Source: CAZBRS01 sp964494475
Lineage (GTDB): Bacteria > Myxococcota_A > UBA9042 > CAZBRS01
Assembly: GCA_964494475.1 (NCBI GenBank)
Contig: CAZBRS010000004.1
Span: 62,001-126,000 of the forward strand
Direction: 5' to 3'
DNA length: 64,000 nucleotides
Every line of letters begins with the position of its first letter. Positions within the stretch are counted from its first letter, which is position 1. Positions 9,141 through 18,480 of the stretch are shown here, piece after piece. The notes below the pieces were generated by a model. That model was not told the origin of the DNA. It saw only the letters and a list, made by a program, of their open reading frames with translations, and searched no databases. The translations under genes were made by a program, and so were the position numbers.

Positions 9141-9155
9141 CGGCCACGACGACGG

Positions 9156-10402
9156 TCAGAACGACACCTTCACCACCCCGTACCCCGCGAGCGGCATGGC
9201 TCCGTACTCGGACTTCGGCGTCAGGCCGTCGGGGCGCCGGCCCACGGGGAGGAGCGCTCCCAGCGAGATTCGGGCGTCTTGCAGCACGGCCCAGCGCAGG
9301 CCCAGCATCACGAGGGTCGAGGGGTCGCCCAGGTTGCCGAGGGCTCCGCAGGTGAGGTGCACGAGCGGGTGCAGCTCCTGGTCGGCCGTGAGGCCGGCGT
9401 ACCAGCGCCCCAGGGCGAAGGACTCGCCGCGCGTGAGGCGCTCGCTGCGCTCGGGGTCCAGCAGGTACGCGGCGTAGTCCGCGGCGCCGGCGGCGCCGTA
9501 GCCGTTGTAGAAGACCTCGCCGGCCACGTGCAGCTTGATGGGGAAGCGGTAGTCGGCGCCGAGCACGGCCTCGACGTCGGTGCGGCGCGAGCCTTCGCCC
9601 ACGTTGAGGGCCGCTTCGGCGCGGAGACCCACGTCGCCCAGGCCCCCCGACGCCTCGGCGCCGACCATCCAGTCGCCCTCGGCGCCGCCCTGGAAGCGCG
9701 CGACCGAGAGGGCCAGGTCGAAGCGGGCCAGCGTGGTGCGCAGGCGCGCGCCCCCGTGGGCCCAGAAGGGGCGATCGGTGCCGGGGTGGCGCTCGAAGGT
9801 GGCCACGAGGTCGAGGGTGGTCTCGGGGCCCAGGGCGAGCTCGGCGCGGGCGGCGTCGACGCCGCGCTTGACGTCGGGGTCGACGTCGGTGGGAGAGAAG
9901 GGCCCGAAGCGGTCGGTGGGCTTCCAGAACCAGGCGCTGCCCCACGAGACGGCCTGGCGTCCGAGCTTGAGGTCGACGGGGCCGAGCGCCAGGCTGACGA
10001 AGGCGCGATCGAGGTCGGGCGCGACGTGCACGCCGTCCCCTCCCCAGGGCGAGGGGTCCCACAGGCGCGGGCGGGCGGTGGTGGCGCCGAAGCCGGCGCC
10101 GGTGGCCGCCGTGAGCCAGCCCGTGGTCTGCAGGCTCGTGCAGAGCTCGCCCTCGAGCGACAACCGCGCGTCGCCCCAGTAGAGATCGGTGCCCAGGCGC
10201 GCCCGGAGCGTCTCCTCGGCGGCTCGATCGGCCCGTGCGAGCGCCTTCCAGGCGTCCAACTCCCGGTAGTCGAGGCCCAGCACCTGCGACTTCACGAACC
10301 CTGCTGCGTGCCACGCCACCTCGCCGTCGTCGGAGGCCCACAGCTCGGCGGCCGCCGCCGGGGTCGCGACGAAGGCCAAGACCAGCGCGAGGGCGCACAC
10401 TT

Positions 10403-10406
<4 letters not shown>
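9156..10406 (-). CDS. Outer-membrane beta-barrel protein of an ABC export operon
   Basis: A 416-residue protein with an 18-20 residue signal peptide (cut near AAAA-ELW) and a series of amphipathic strands ending in a C-terminal Phe (VVKVSF), the usual signature for BamA-dependent barrels. It contains the WGSAWFWKPTDRFGPFSPTD region and DUF1302-like spacing, but no family is certain. It is the last gene of a five-gene cluster; its ATG at 10406 overlaps the ATPase stop (ATGA). The context suggests it is the outer-membrane acceptor or exit for the lipid or lipoprotein moved by the LolCDE-like complex; that role is inferred. Confidence 0.75.
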
Positions 10407-11106
<700 letters not shown>

Positions 11107-11110
<4 letters not shown>

Positions 11111-12405
11111 GACGCACCCCCTTGCCGGATGGCGTCCAGGGCCTTCATGCGCGCGACGCGCAGGGCGGGCCACAGGGCCATGACGATCGTGCCCACGAAG
11201 ACGACGGCGGCCGGCTCGTAGAAGACGTGGGCCGACCACGAGCCGTAGTAGATGGCCGAGACCAGCAGGCCGGCCACGCTGTACCCACCGATCAGCCAGC
11301 GCAGGTCGATCCCGTGGGTCACGAGCGCCCAGACGGCCAGGGCGCCCACCGCCAGACCCGTCGCCACGGCCAGCACGGCCACCAGCAGCGCCTCGAGCAT
11401 GACCCCCACGAAGAGCGGGAAGGGCCGCGTGCCGAGCGCGAGCTGCACGCCGAACTCGTGCCGACGCTCGAGCACCACCATGAACATGGTCGTGAGGATG
11501 CCGGCGCTCAAGATGACCAGCATGAGCAGGTGCACGATGGCGTTCCAGAGGCTCAGGAGGTCGATCATGCGCCGGACGTCGGGCGCCACCTCCCACCAGG
11601 GCAGCACCTCGGCCAGCGGAGCGCCGGGCGCCTGGTGCCGGCGGGCGGTCGCCCGGAGGGCCGGGAGCATGTCCGGGATCGCCGCCTGACCGTCGACCAG
11701 CACCGAGATCTCGTGAGCGGCGTCGCCGGCGCCGGTCAGGGCCTGCATGTCGGCCAGCGGGACCAGCACCAGTTGCCGGTCGATCAGGTCGGAGCCGGTC
11801 TCGAGCAGGCCGCTCACGTAGAAGGCCGCCGCGGTGGTGGCGCCCTCGAAGCCCGCCGTCTCGACGCGCACCTTGGAGCCGAGGTCGACCTTGAGGGCGC
11901 GGGCCAGCTTGACCCCCATCAGGATGCCCTTGCGGTCGCGGACGCGCGGGGGCGCGCCTTGCGCCAGCGCTTCGGGCGGCTTGACCAGGAAGCCGCCCCG
12001 TACGACGTGATCGGCGAGGATGCTGAAGGGCGCCTCGCGGGTGGCGTCGACCGCCAGGATCTGCACCACCGGCATGGCGCTCGAGGTGCTGGAGCGGAGC
12101 GCGCCCGTGAAGATCAGGCGCGCGCTGGCGGCCCGCACGCCGGGGGTGGCCTCGACGGCCGCGAGCAGCGCCGAGGCTTGGGGCAGCACGAGGTCGACCG
12201 CGCGCCGGGCGCGGTACTCGGGGTGGTGCAGCTGGACGTGCCCCACGCTGGAGCGCGCCACCTGCTCGACCATCATCTCCTGCAGGCCCGCCACGAACGA
12301 GACCATGGTGATGAGCACCGCGAGGCCCAGGCCGATGGCCGCGACGGTCAGCAGCGTGCGCCGGCGGTGCCGCCACAGGTTCCGCCACGCCAGCTTGAGC
12401 AGCAC
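11107..12405 (-). CDS. LolC/E-type ABC permease (FtsX-MacB fold)
   Basis: A 432-residue permease. One N-terminal membrane helix follows the typical LAWRNLWRHRRRT start, then a periplasmic domain of ~220 residues, then three C-terminal helices with the family block MFMVVLERRHEFGVQLALG. The GTG at 12405 is preceded by GGGGAGG at 5-nt spacing. It is the second permease of a heterodimer with the gene upstream, powered by the LolD-type ATPase. No Cys-rich insert is present, unlike its partner. Confidence 0.88.
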
Positions 12406-12416
12406 GGCCACCTCCC

Positions 12417-13943
12417 CTACACGAACCGGAGCGCGACGACCGGCTGCAGCCGGTGGATGCGCCACGCAGGATAGAGCGAGCCGAGCACCGAGAAGCCCAC
12501 CACCGTGCCGAGCGAGAAGAACAACCCGCTCCACGAGGCGTCGCCGTAGATGACCGCGTTCCCGAGCACGCCCGCCACCTCGATCTGGTCGACGCCCAGG
12601 TCGATGCCGTAGACGTGCAGCACCCAGGTGCCGGCCTCGCCCAGCACGCAGCCCGCCGCCCCCGCCACCAGCGCCAGCAGCAGCGTCTCGGCCACCAGCC
12701 CCCACATGATGCGGCGGGGGCTCTCGCCGAGGGCCAGGCGCACCCCGTACTCGCGCGTGCGCTCCATGACCGACATGGTCACCACGTTCATGAGGATGAC
12801 GCCCACCACCATGATGACCAGGAAGAGCGTCACGAACAGGCTGGCGGAGTCGAGCAGGATGAGCAGGTACAGCTCGGGGGACAGCTCGCGCCACGACCAG
12901 ACGCGCAGCCCGGGTGTGGCCAGGGCGACGCGCCGGTCGAGGTCGGCGGCCACCTCGGGGGCCCGGTCGGGGTGCCCCACGGCCAGCACCACCGCCGACG
13001 CGGCGCCGGGTACGTCGAGGCCCGCCGACAGCTTGTCGAGGTGCGTGATGAGCGCGCTGCGGTTGACGTCGGAGGACCCGCCGTGGATCACGCCCGCCAC
13101 GCGGTAGAGCGAGGCGAAGGCGCGCCCCTTGGCGGTGCCGGTGGTCAGCGCCACCCGGTCGCCCACGTCGACCGCCAGTTGGCGGGCCAGCCCGGAGCCG
13201 AGCACTGCCTCGCCCTGCCACGGCTGCCCGAGGTGGGGCGTGGCGGCTGCCAGGAAGCGCGCGGGCTCGCAGTAGTCGGCGAAGGCCTCGCGGCACGTGT
13301 CGGCGGCGCAGGCCTCGTCGCGCTCGGCGCACGGGCCGCCGCAGAGCGCCCGCCCGACGGCCTCGCACGCCGCGCCGCTGAAGCCCGCGGCGGCGTTGCG
13401 GCACGCGGCCTCGCAGCGTGGGCCGTCGGCGGAGCCGGCCGGGTCGACCACGGCCCGGCACCCCCGAAGGCAGCGCGACGCCGGCACGTCGGGCAGCACG
13501 GTGTTCGCCAGTTGGCTCACGCGGCGCTCACGGTCGGGCTGTACGCCCAGCACGACGGCGCCCTCGGAGGCGACGTCGGCGGCGGGCGCCTCGTCGTCTT
13601 CGGGCCGGGTCGGCGCCTTGCGGCTCACCAGGCCGCCCGATAGAAGCCTGGGCGCCCAGGCGCGCACGTCGTCGGAGCCCTCGAGGAGGGGGGCGAGCCG
13701 GTCCAGCTCGTCGGCCTCGATGCGGTGCTCGAGGTCGGGCTCGTCGCGGAACCCGGCGTGCTGGATCTGGGCGTGGCCGAGCAGCGTGTCGGTGGCGCTC
13801 TCGATCATCTGGCGGTGGCTGCCGTCGCTCACGCCGATGAACGCGATCATGGCGGCCACGGCGAACCCCATGACCAGGCCGGTCAGCCCGCTCCGTCGCC
13901 GGTTTCGCCACACGTCGCGCCAGCAGAGCCTCACGAACTCCAT
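12417..13943 (-). CDS. LolC/E-type ABC permease with cysteine-rich periplasmic insert
   Basis: A 508-residue permease of the FtsX/MacB/LolC fold: N-terminal CWRDVWRNRRRSG and first helix, a large periplasmic domain, then three helices including VMERTREYGVRLALGES. It is ~75 residues longer than its partner because of an insertion in the periplasmic domain with ten cysteines between residues 158 and 225, spaced like small disulphide-rich modules (C-x3-C pairs). An oxidised, rigid module that contacts the LolA-like carrier or barrel is a reasonable guess. It lies 10 nt downstream of the LolA-like gene. Confidence 0.87.
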   Translation of the reverse strand: MEFVRLCWRDVWRNRRRSGLTGLVMGFAVAAMIAFIGVSDGSHRQMIESATDTLLGHAQIQHAGFRDEPDLEHRIEADELDRLAPLLEGSDDVRAWAPRLLSGGLVSRKAPTRPEDDEAPAADVASEGAVVLGVQPDRERRVSQLANTVLPDVPASRCLRGCRAVVDPAGSADGPRCEAACRNAAAGFSGAACEAVGRALCGGPCAERDEACAADTCREAFADYCEPARFLAAATPHLGQPWQGEAVLGSGLARQLAVDVGDRVALTTGTAKGRAFASLYRVAGVIHGGSSDVNRSALITHLDKLSAGLDVPGAASAVVLAVGHPDRAPEVAADLDRRVALATPGLRVWSWRELSPELYLLILLDSASLFVTLFLVIMVVGVILMNVVTMSVMERTREYGVRLALGESPRRIMWGLVAETLLLALVAGAAGCVLGEAGTWVLHVYGIDLGVDQIEVAGVLGNAVIYGDASWSGLFFSLGTVVGFSVLGSLYPAWRIHRLQPVVALRFV

Positions 13944-13953
13944 GGCGGGCGCC

Positions 13954-14730
13954 TCACCGGCCTCGCTTGAGGCTGCGTTGGCTGAAGGCGGCGTCGGGCA
14001 GCGCGTCCTTGAACTCCATCGCCTTCACGCGAATCTCGGTGTAGCGCCCCGCCTCCTGGCGGTTCTCCATGCGCCACACGAAGGGGAAGAGGCGGCCGTC
14101 GGCCAGGGCCCGGAAGTCCGAGAACACCATCACGCGCGCCAGGCCCCCCTTCTCGTCGTAGTACTCCTGCGCCAGCGGCCGGAGGTCGTCGCGGGCCACC
14201 TCGAGCACCATCTTCTCCCACACCACGGGGCTGTCGGGGCGGGGCTCGAAGGGCAGGCGCCAGGTGGCCACGCCGGCGCGCTCGCCGGGCAGGGCCTGGC
14301 CGGGCTCGTAGTCGAGCTTCAGGCTGGAGCCGCGCGAGACGTCGTCGTTCGTGAAGTCGGAGCCCATCCAGGCGTCGAGCATGAGCGCCGGGGGGATCTT
14401 CTGCACCTGGTCGATGCGGGGGTTGTACGTCCACAGGTCGCGACCGCGCTTCAGCGAGGCCACGCCGGCGTCTTCGGCCGGGGCCGTGAGCCGCACCAGC
14501 GAGCGATCGGGGTAGACCTCCTGGAAGTCCATGCGCAGCGTGCGGTCCCAGCGCTGGATGTACATCTCGAAGGTGCCGATAGAGGCCTTGCCCCGCAGGC
14601 GGGCCTCGACGTCGTCGACGATGCGGGCGGCGAGCTCCGGCGGGGGTGGATCGCGCGGGGTCGGGGGCGCCTCCGCGAAGACGGGGGTCGCGAGCACCAC
14701 GAGGAGCAACAGCAGGCCGCCGCGCGTCAT
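13954..14730 (-). CDS. LolA-like outer membrane lipoprotein-sorting protein
   Basis: A 258-residue periplasmic protein with a clear signal peptide (LLLLLVVLATPVFA, cut at about residue 19). The mature part has the family pattern of the 'outer membrane lipoprotein-sorting protein' group (PF17131-like): an RTLRMDFQEVYPDRSLVRL strand pair, GRDLWTYNPRIDQVQKIPPA, and a M-x-GSDFTNDD block. These proteins use an open beta-sandwich to carry lipids or lipoproteins. It is the first gene of the five-gene export operon, so it probably receives cargo from the LolCDE-like complex. The ATG at 14730 follows GGAGATCAGG. Confidence 0.85.
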   Translation of the reverse strand: MTRGGLLLLLVVLATPVFAEAPPTPRDPPPPELAARIVDDVEARLRGKASIGTFEMYIQRWDRTLRMDFQEVYPDRSLVRLTAPAEDAGVASLKRGRDLWTYNPRIDQVQKIPPALMLDAWMGSDFTNDDVSRGSSLKLDYEPGQALPGERAGVATWRLPFEPRPDSPVVWEKMVLEVARDDLRPLAQEYYDEKGGLARVMVFSDFRALADGRLFPFVWRMENRQEAGRYTEIRVKAMEFKDALPDAAFSQRSLKRGR

Positions 14731-14820
14731 CCTGATCTCCTGGAGCGTGCGCAGCGCCCATCGTGACGTGCGCGACCGAACGCGTCAAGCGTGGTCTGGC
14801 GCTCGACCGTCGGACCGGCG

Positions 14821-14849
14821 TGGACGTATCGGCCGCCGTGCGCTAGACT
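14821..14849 (+). promoter_or_regulatory. Putative sigma-70-type promoter
   Basis: TGGACG and TAGACT are separated by exactly 17 bp and end 30 nt before the start of the gene at 14880. The match to consensus is moderate, but both elements sit in the only non-coding space of the divergent pair. Confidence 0.4.
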
Positions 14850-14879
14850 GGCGTCATCGCATCCATCGAGGCGGGCACC

Positions 14880-15440
14880 ATGCAACGAACCGTCGTGGTG
14901 ATCGTGGGGGTCGCCGCCCTCGCGGTGGCGGGCGCCGTGCTCCTGTTCGTTCGGCCCGACCCGACGGGCATGGCCGTGGGTCGGCTCGCGCCGGCCGAGC
15001 GCGAGCTGCACCTCAAGTTGTGGCACGCCCTCGAGCCCACGGGGCCGCTCTACCTGCGGGAGTGGTCGGCCGAGCTGGCCGATCCGCCCGACGACCCGCT
15101 GCAGCTGGCCGAGGCCTTCAACGAGCTGGCCTACGCCGTCACGGGCCCCACGGGGCTCTGGCGCAAGACCGTGCCCAACGAGATGTTCGGCTGCAAGGCC
15201 GACCCCGACACGCCGGTGTGCCAGCGCCTGGTCGAGGTCGCGACCTCGTTCGCGCGCTGGGATCGGCTGCAGGAGCGCCTGGCGAAGCTCGACAACCCGA
15301 CCGAGGCGAGGCGCGTGCTGCGCCAGGAGGCGCCGGCCCTCGAGGAGTACGTGCGCACCCTGGTGCCGCGCGAGCGCGGGCTCGAGGGCCTGCAGGCCAC
15401 GCCCTTCTTCGCGGAGCACGTCGCCCCGGTGTTGCCCTGA
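14880..15440 (+). CDS. Membrane-anchored protein of unknown function
   Basis: A 186-residue protein with one N-terminal hydrophobic helix (residues 5-23) and a soluble, mostly helical remainder rich in Leu, Glu and Arg. Two cysteines (FGCKADPDTPVCQR) could form a disulphide if the domain is periplasmic. No family is recognised. The ATG at 14880 follows GAGGCGGGCACC. The SpoIIM-like membrane protein gene follows after a small hairpin, so the two may be co-transcribed. Confidence 0.65.
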   Translation: MQRTVVVIVGVAALAVAGAVLLFVRPDPTGMAVGRLAPAERELHLKLWHALEPTGPLYLREWSAELADPPDDPLQLAEAFNELAYAVTGPTGLWRKTVPNEMFGCKADPDTPVCQRLVEVATSFARWDRLQERLAKLDNPTEARRVLRQEAPALEEYVRTLVPRERGLEGLQATPFFAEHVAPVLP

Positions 15441-15446
15441 CACGCA

Positions 15447-15475
15447 CCCCCCTCTCCACCTGATGGAGAGGGGAG
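15447..15475. repeat. Pyrimidine/purine hairpin (REP-like)
   Basis: A stem of ten uninterrupted pairs (CCCCTCTCCA-type arm, 15449-15458, against 15464-15473) with a 5-nt loop lies in the 54-nt spacer between two co-directional genes. It lacks a T-tract. The sequence resembles the 'CCCCTCTCC...GGAGAGGGG' palindromes that recur between genes in many GC-rich genomes. Confidence 0.5.
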
Positions 15476-15494
15476 GGGGGTGAGGCGGAGGCCC

Positions 15495-16334
15495 ATGTCC
15501 GGCCACCAGACCGTCATGTTCCTGTTCGAGAAGGACGGCAAGCCACCCGATCTGCGGCTCGGCCCTCTGTTCCTGCAGAGCGTGGCCTTCGCGGGCTTCG
15601 GCATCACGGCCGGCATCCTGCTGTTCCCGGCCGAGGCCAGCCTGGTGGGCGTGTTCCTGATCGCCCTCGGGCAGGCGCGCACCGTGCACGCGCTGCTCGA
15701 CCGCAACCGCGACGAGATCTGGGGCAAGCTCTGCTCGCCGCGCGAGGCCAACCTGCGCCTGGCCGTGGCGCAGGGCGTGATCTTCGCCGGCGTGCTGGTG
15801 GCCTACGGCGCGGCCGCGCTCGTGCTGCCGGAGGCGCGCGCCCTCGAGGCCCTGGCGCGGCAGGTGGGCGACTACGGCGGTCGCAGCCTGGCCGACGTGC
15901 GCTTCGACGGCGTGGGCGTGGTGCTCGGGCACAACCTGGTGGTGGCGCTGGTAGGCTTCCTGTTCGCGCTCCTTTACCGCCACGGCGGGTTGCTGCTCGT
16001 GCTCGCGTGGAACGCGTCGGTGTGGGGCGCCGTGTTCCCGTGGCTGGCCCGCACGGCGCCCGACGCGGGGGCGGGGGGCACGCTCGTCTACCTGGCCAAG
16101 ACGCTGGCCGCCATCCTGCCGCACCTGGCCCCCGAGGCGGCGGCCTACGTGCTGGTCGCGACCGCCGGCGTGTTCCTGTCGAAGACCGTGGCGCGCTACG
16201 AGTGGGGCGAGCCCCGCTTCAAGCAGGCCGCGGGCGCCTCGGCGCGTCTGCTCGGCCTCGGCCTCGCCCTGCTGGCGGGGGCCTCGCTGGTCGAGGCCTT
16301 CGTGACCCCGGCGCTGGTCGCGTTGCTCTTCTGA
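15495..16334 (+). CDS. SpoIIM-like integral membrane protein
   Basis: A 279-residue polytopic membrane protein. The segment GVVLGHNLVVALVGFLFALL, the following helix, 'ILPHLAPEAAAYVL' and the C-terminal LVEAFVTPALV match the stage II sporulation protein M (DUF95) pattern, in which an LPHG/E motif and an (I/V)EAF(I/V)TP motif are conserved. In non-sporulating bacteria such proteins are uncharacterised membrane components, often near RDD or MoxR genes, which are absent here. The ATG at 15495 has GGAGG upstream and is preferred over the GTG at 15480. Confidence 0.65.
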   Translation: MSGHQTVMFLFEKDGKPPDLRLGPLFLQSVAFAGFGITAGILLFPAEASLVGVFLIALGQARTVHALLDRNRDEIWGKLCSPREANLRLAVAQGVIFAGVLVAYGAAALVLPEARALEALARQVGDYGGRSLADVRFDGVGVVLGHNLVVALVGFLFALLYRHGGLLLVLAWNASVWGAVFPWLARTAPDAGAGGTLVYLAKTLAAILPHLAPEAAAYVLVATAGVFLSKTVARYEWGEPRFKQAAGASARLLGLGLALLAGASLVEAFVTPALVALLF

Positions 16335-16371
16335 GGCCGCGGCGGTCCCCCCGAAACCCGGCCGCTCCGCG

Positions 16372-16401
16372 TTGACAAGGCGCGCGCCTCGGCGTTACCG
16401 T
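16372..16401 (+). promoter_or_regulatory. Putative sigma-70-type promoter
   Basis: A perfect -35 TTGACA is followed after 18 bp by TACCGT, 37 nt upstream of the lipoprotein start at 16439. TTGACA is rare in such GC-rich sequence, which makes this the clearest -35 box in the window. Confidence 0.5.
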
Positions 16402-16438
16402 GCGGCCGGCGGGTGCGTTCACCCGAGAGGAGCCGAAC

Positions 16439-17650
16439 ATGGCAGCGCGTCGCGTCCTGGCGATCACGGTGGGCCTGATGTTGGTGCTGGCGGGCTGCGG
16501 AGCGTCCGGTGACGGCGGCCTCGACGACACGCGCGCACCCGACGCGCGGGCCGACGTCGCGAACGACCTGCCCGCCGACGACGTCGCGGTCGACAAGGAC
16601 GTGCCGCCGGTCGACGCGACGCCCGAGGTCGCCGCCGAGGTCGCGGTCGAGGTGGCCCCCGACGTGCCCGCCGACGAGGGCCCCGCTCCCGACGACGCGC
16701 TGCCCGACACGCCCCTCGACACCCCCGCCGACGCCCCGCCCGAGGCGACGGTCGACGTGACCGGCGACCTGATGGGCGACCTGCCGTGCCCCGCTGCCGG
16801 CGCGGCCTACGACCCCGAGCACCCGGGCGTGAACGTGCTCTTCTCGATCTCGGCCTTCGGCATGATGGGGACGAGCGCCGATCTGGCCATCGGCATGTTC
16901 CTGCCCACCGCGCGCGAAGACTTCGGCGTCACCAAGCCCTACGAGCAGCCGCTCGACACCTGCGTGGTGGCCGGCGGCGCCGGCGCGGTGCCGGGCTGCA
17001 CCACCGACGCCGACTGCTTCCCCGAGCAGAAGTGCCTGGCGGAACAGGACAACCCGGCCAACAAGCAGTGCATCACCCCGCGCGATCCCCTCGACGTGGG
17101 GCCCTTCACCGCCTCGGGCTTCACCTCGGGCCCGCGCACCTTCACCTACAACGCCGGGCAGAGCGGCGCCTACACCTCGACCTCCGACGGGCAGGTGCCC
17201 GCCGGCGAGATCGTCTTCGACCAGGTCTACGTGGCCGACGGCGTGGGCGACGCCTCGAAGGGCCTGGGGGCCTACCGGGCCGTGCTCTACGTGCCGGCGC
17301 AGCTGGAGCTGCTCTCGCCCACCCCGACGGCGGGCGGCATGTTCGGCGACGAGATCCAGGTCGACCCCGCGGTCGACCTGCCCCTCGCGTGGAGCACCGG
17401 CGCCGACGGCGGCACGCTCGACATCTCGCTGTCGTCCATGTCCGCCGGCATCACGTGCCACGCGATCAACGACGGGTCGTTCACCATCCCGGCCGACATG
17501 CTGCAGAAGGCCAACCTGGGCACGTCGATGATGCCGAACATGCTGACGCTCACGCGCGAGACCCCGGGCGAGGTGTGCGGCGAGGGGGTGACCGTCGGCC
17601 TCGCCAAGTTCGTGACGGCCGTGATGGTCACCGTGAAGAAGGTGAACTGA
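16439..17650 (+). CDS. Secreted lipoprotein of unknown function
   Basis: A 403-residue lipoprotein with lipobox VLAGC at about residue 20. Residues ~25-120 are an acidic Asp/Val/Ala/Pro linker, and the remainder is a beta-rich domain with six cysteines, including the CTTDADCFPEQKC motif typical of small disulphide knots in myxobacterial surface proteins. No family is recognised. The ATG at 16439 is preceded by GAGGAG. LmbE follows after 1 nt, so the two are probably co-transcribed. Confidence 0.7.
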   Translation: MAARRVLAITVGLMLVLAGCGASGDGGLDDTRAPDARADVANDLPADDVAVDKDVPPVDATPEVAAEVAVEVAPDVPADEGPAPDDALPDTPLDTPADAPPEATVDVTGDLMGDLPCPAAGAAYDPEHPGVNVLFSISAFGMMGTSADLAIGMFLPTAREDFGVTKPYEQPLDTCVVAGGAGAVPGCTTDADCFPEQKCLAEQDNPANKQCITPRDPLDVGPFTASGFTSGPRTFTYNAGQSGAYTSTSDGQVPAGEIVFDQVYVADGVGDASKGLGAYRAVLYVPAQLELLSPTPTAGGMFGDEIQVDPAVDLPLAWSTGADGGTLDISLSSMSAGITCHAINDGSFTIPADMLQKANLGTSMMPNMLTLTRETPGEVCGEGVTVGLAKFVTAVMVTVKKVN

Positions 17651-17651
17651 C

Positions 17652-18437
17652 ATGACGCTCGACCAGGTGCTCTCGGCCGGTGCGCGCGTGCTGTGGGTCG
17701 CGGCGCACCCCGACGACGAATGCCTGAGCGCCGGCCTCCTGGCCCGGCAGTCGCTGCACTACGGGAACCCGCTGCACCTGCTCGTGCTGACGGCCGGGGA
17801 GGGCGGGGGGTTCCCGAAGGATTTGCAGGACGGTCGGCCCCTGGGCGAGGTGCGCCGCTCCGAGATGGAGGCCGTGGCCCGGGGCTACAAGGCCACCCTC
17901 GAGGTCGAGGGGTATTGGAACGCTCCGCTGCCCGTGAGCAGCTTCCCGCTGCGCCACGAGATCGCCCGCAAGTGGGCCGAGCGCTCCGACCCCGCGAGGC
18001 GCATCGCCGAGACCGTGCGGCGCTTTCGCCCCGACGTGCTCATGACCTTCGCGCCCGAGCACGGCGCGACGGGCCACCCCGAGCACCAGCTGGCCTCGCG
18101 CTTCGCGACCGCGGCCGTGCGCCTGGCCGCCGACGCGACCTCGGGCCTCGAGGGCGAGCCCCACCGCGTGGCCAACGTCTACTACGTGCTCATGCGCCAC
18201 AAGCTGCTCGGCTGGCTCGGCGGCAAGCTCGATCCGCGCCAGCCCACCGAGATCTTCGACGCCCGCCTGCCCTGCGTCGACGGCAAGACGTGCCTGCAGG
18301 TCATGGCCGAGCTCACGCGCTACCACCGCACCCAGGACGGCGACATGCGCATGGTCCGCCTGGTGGCGAAGTTCGCGCGGCGCGCCTACCTGCACCGGGC
18401 CGATCCCTTCTCCGAGATCCTCGACCCCTACGCCTGA
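17652..18437 (+). CDS. LmbE/PIG-L family N-acetylglucosaminyl deacetylase
   Basis: A 261-residue member of the PIG-L/LmbE zinc deacetylases. The metal/catalytic motif AHPDDE is at residues ~18-23 and the second motif, HPEHQ, is at about 138; both are intact. The family removes the N-acetyl group from GlcNAc-containing conjugates (GlcNAc-PI, MshB/BshB in thiol synthesis, teicoplanin precursors). No bacillithiol or mycothiol partner gene is nearby, so the substrate is open. It is soluble, starts at ATG 17652 one base after the upstream stop, and shares that operon. Confidence 0.88.
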   Translation: MTLDQVLSAGARVLWVAAHPDDECLSAGLLARQSLHYGNPLHLLVLTAGEGGGFPKDLQDGRPLGEVRRSEMEAVARGYKATLEVEGYWNAPLPVSSFPLRHEIARKWAERSDPARRIAETVRRFRPDVLMTFAPEHGATGHPEHQLASRFATAAVRLAADATSGLEGEPHRVANVYYVLMRHKLLGWLGGKLDPRQPTEIFDARLPCVDGKTCLQVMAELTRYHRTQDGDMRMVRLVAKFARRAYLHRADPFSEILDPYA

Positions 18438-18480
18438 TGGGGGCCGGACCGCCCGAGCGGCGTGAACGCGGAGGTTCGAC

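Noticed and set aside
9141..9155. A terminator between CruF-like and barrel genes
   Set aside because: The space is 15 nt and the CTGAC/GTCAG arms are only 5 bp with no T-tract.
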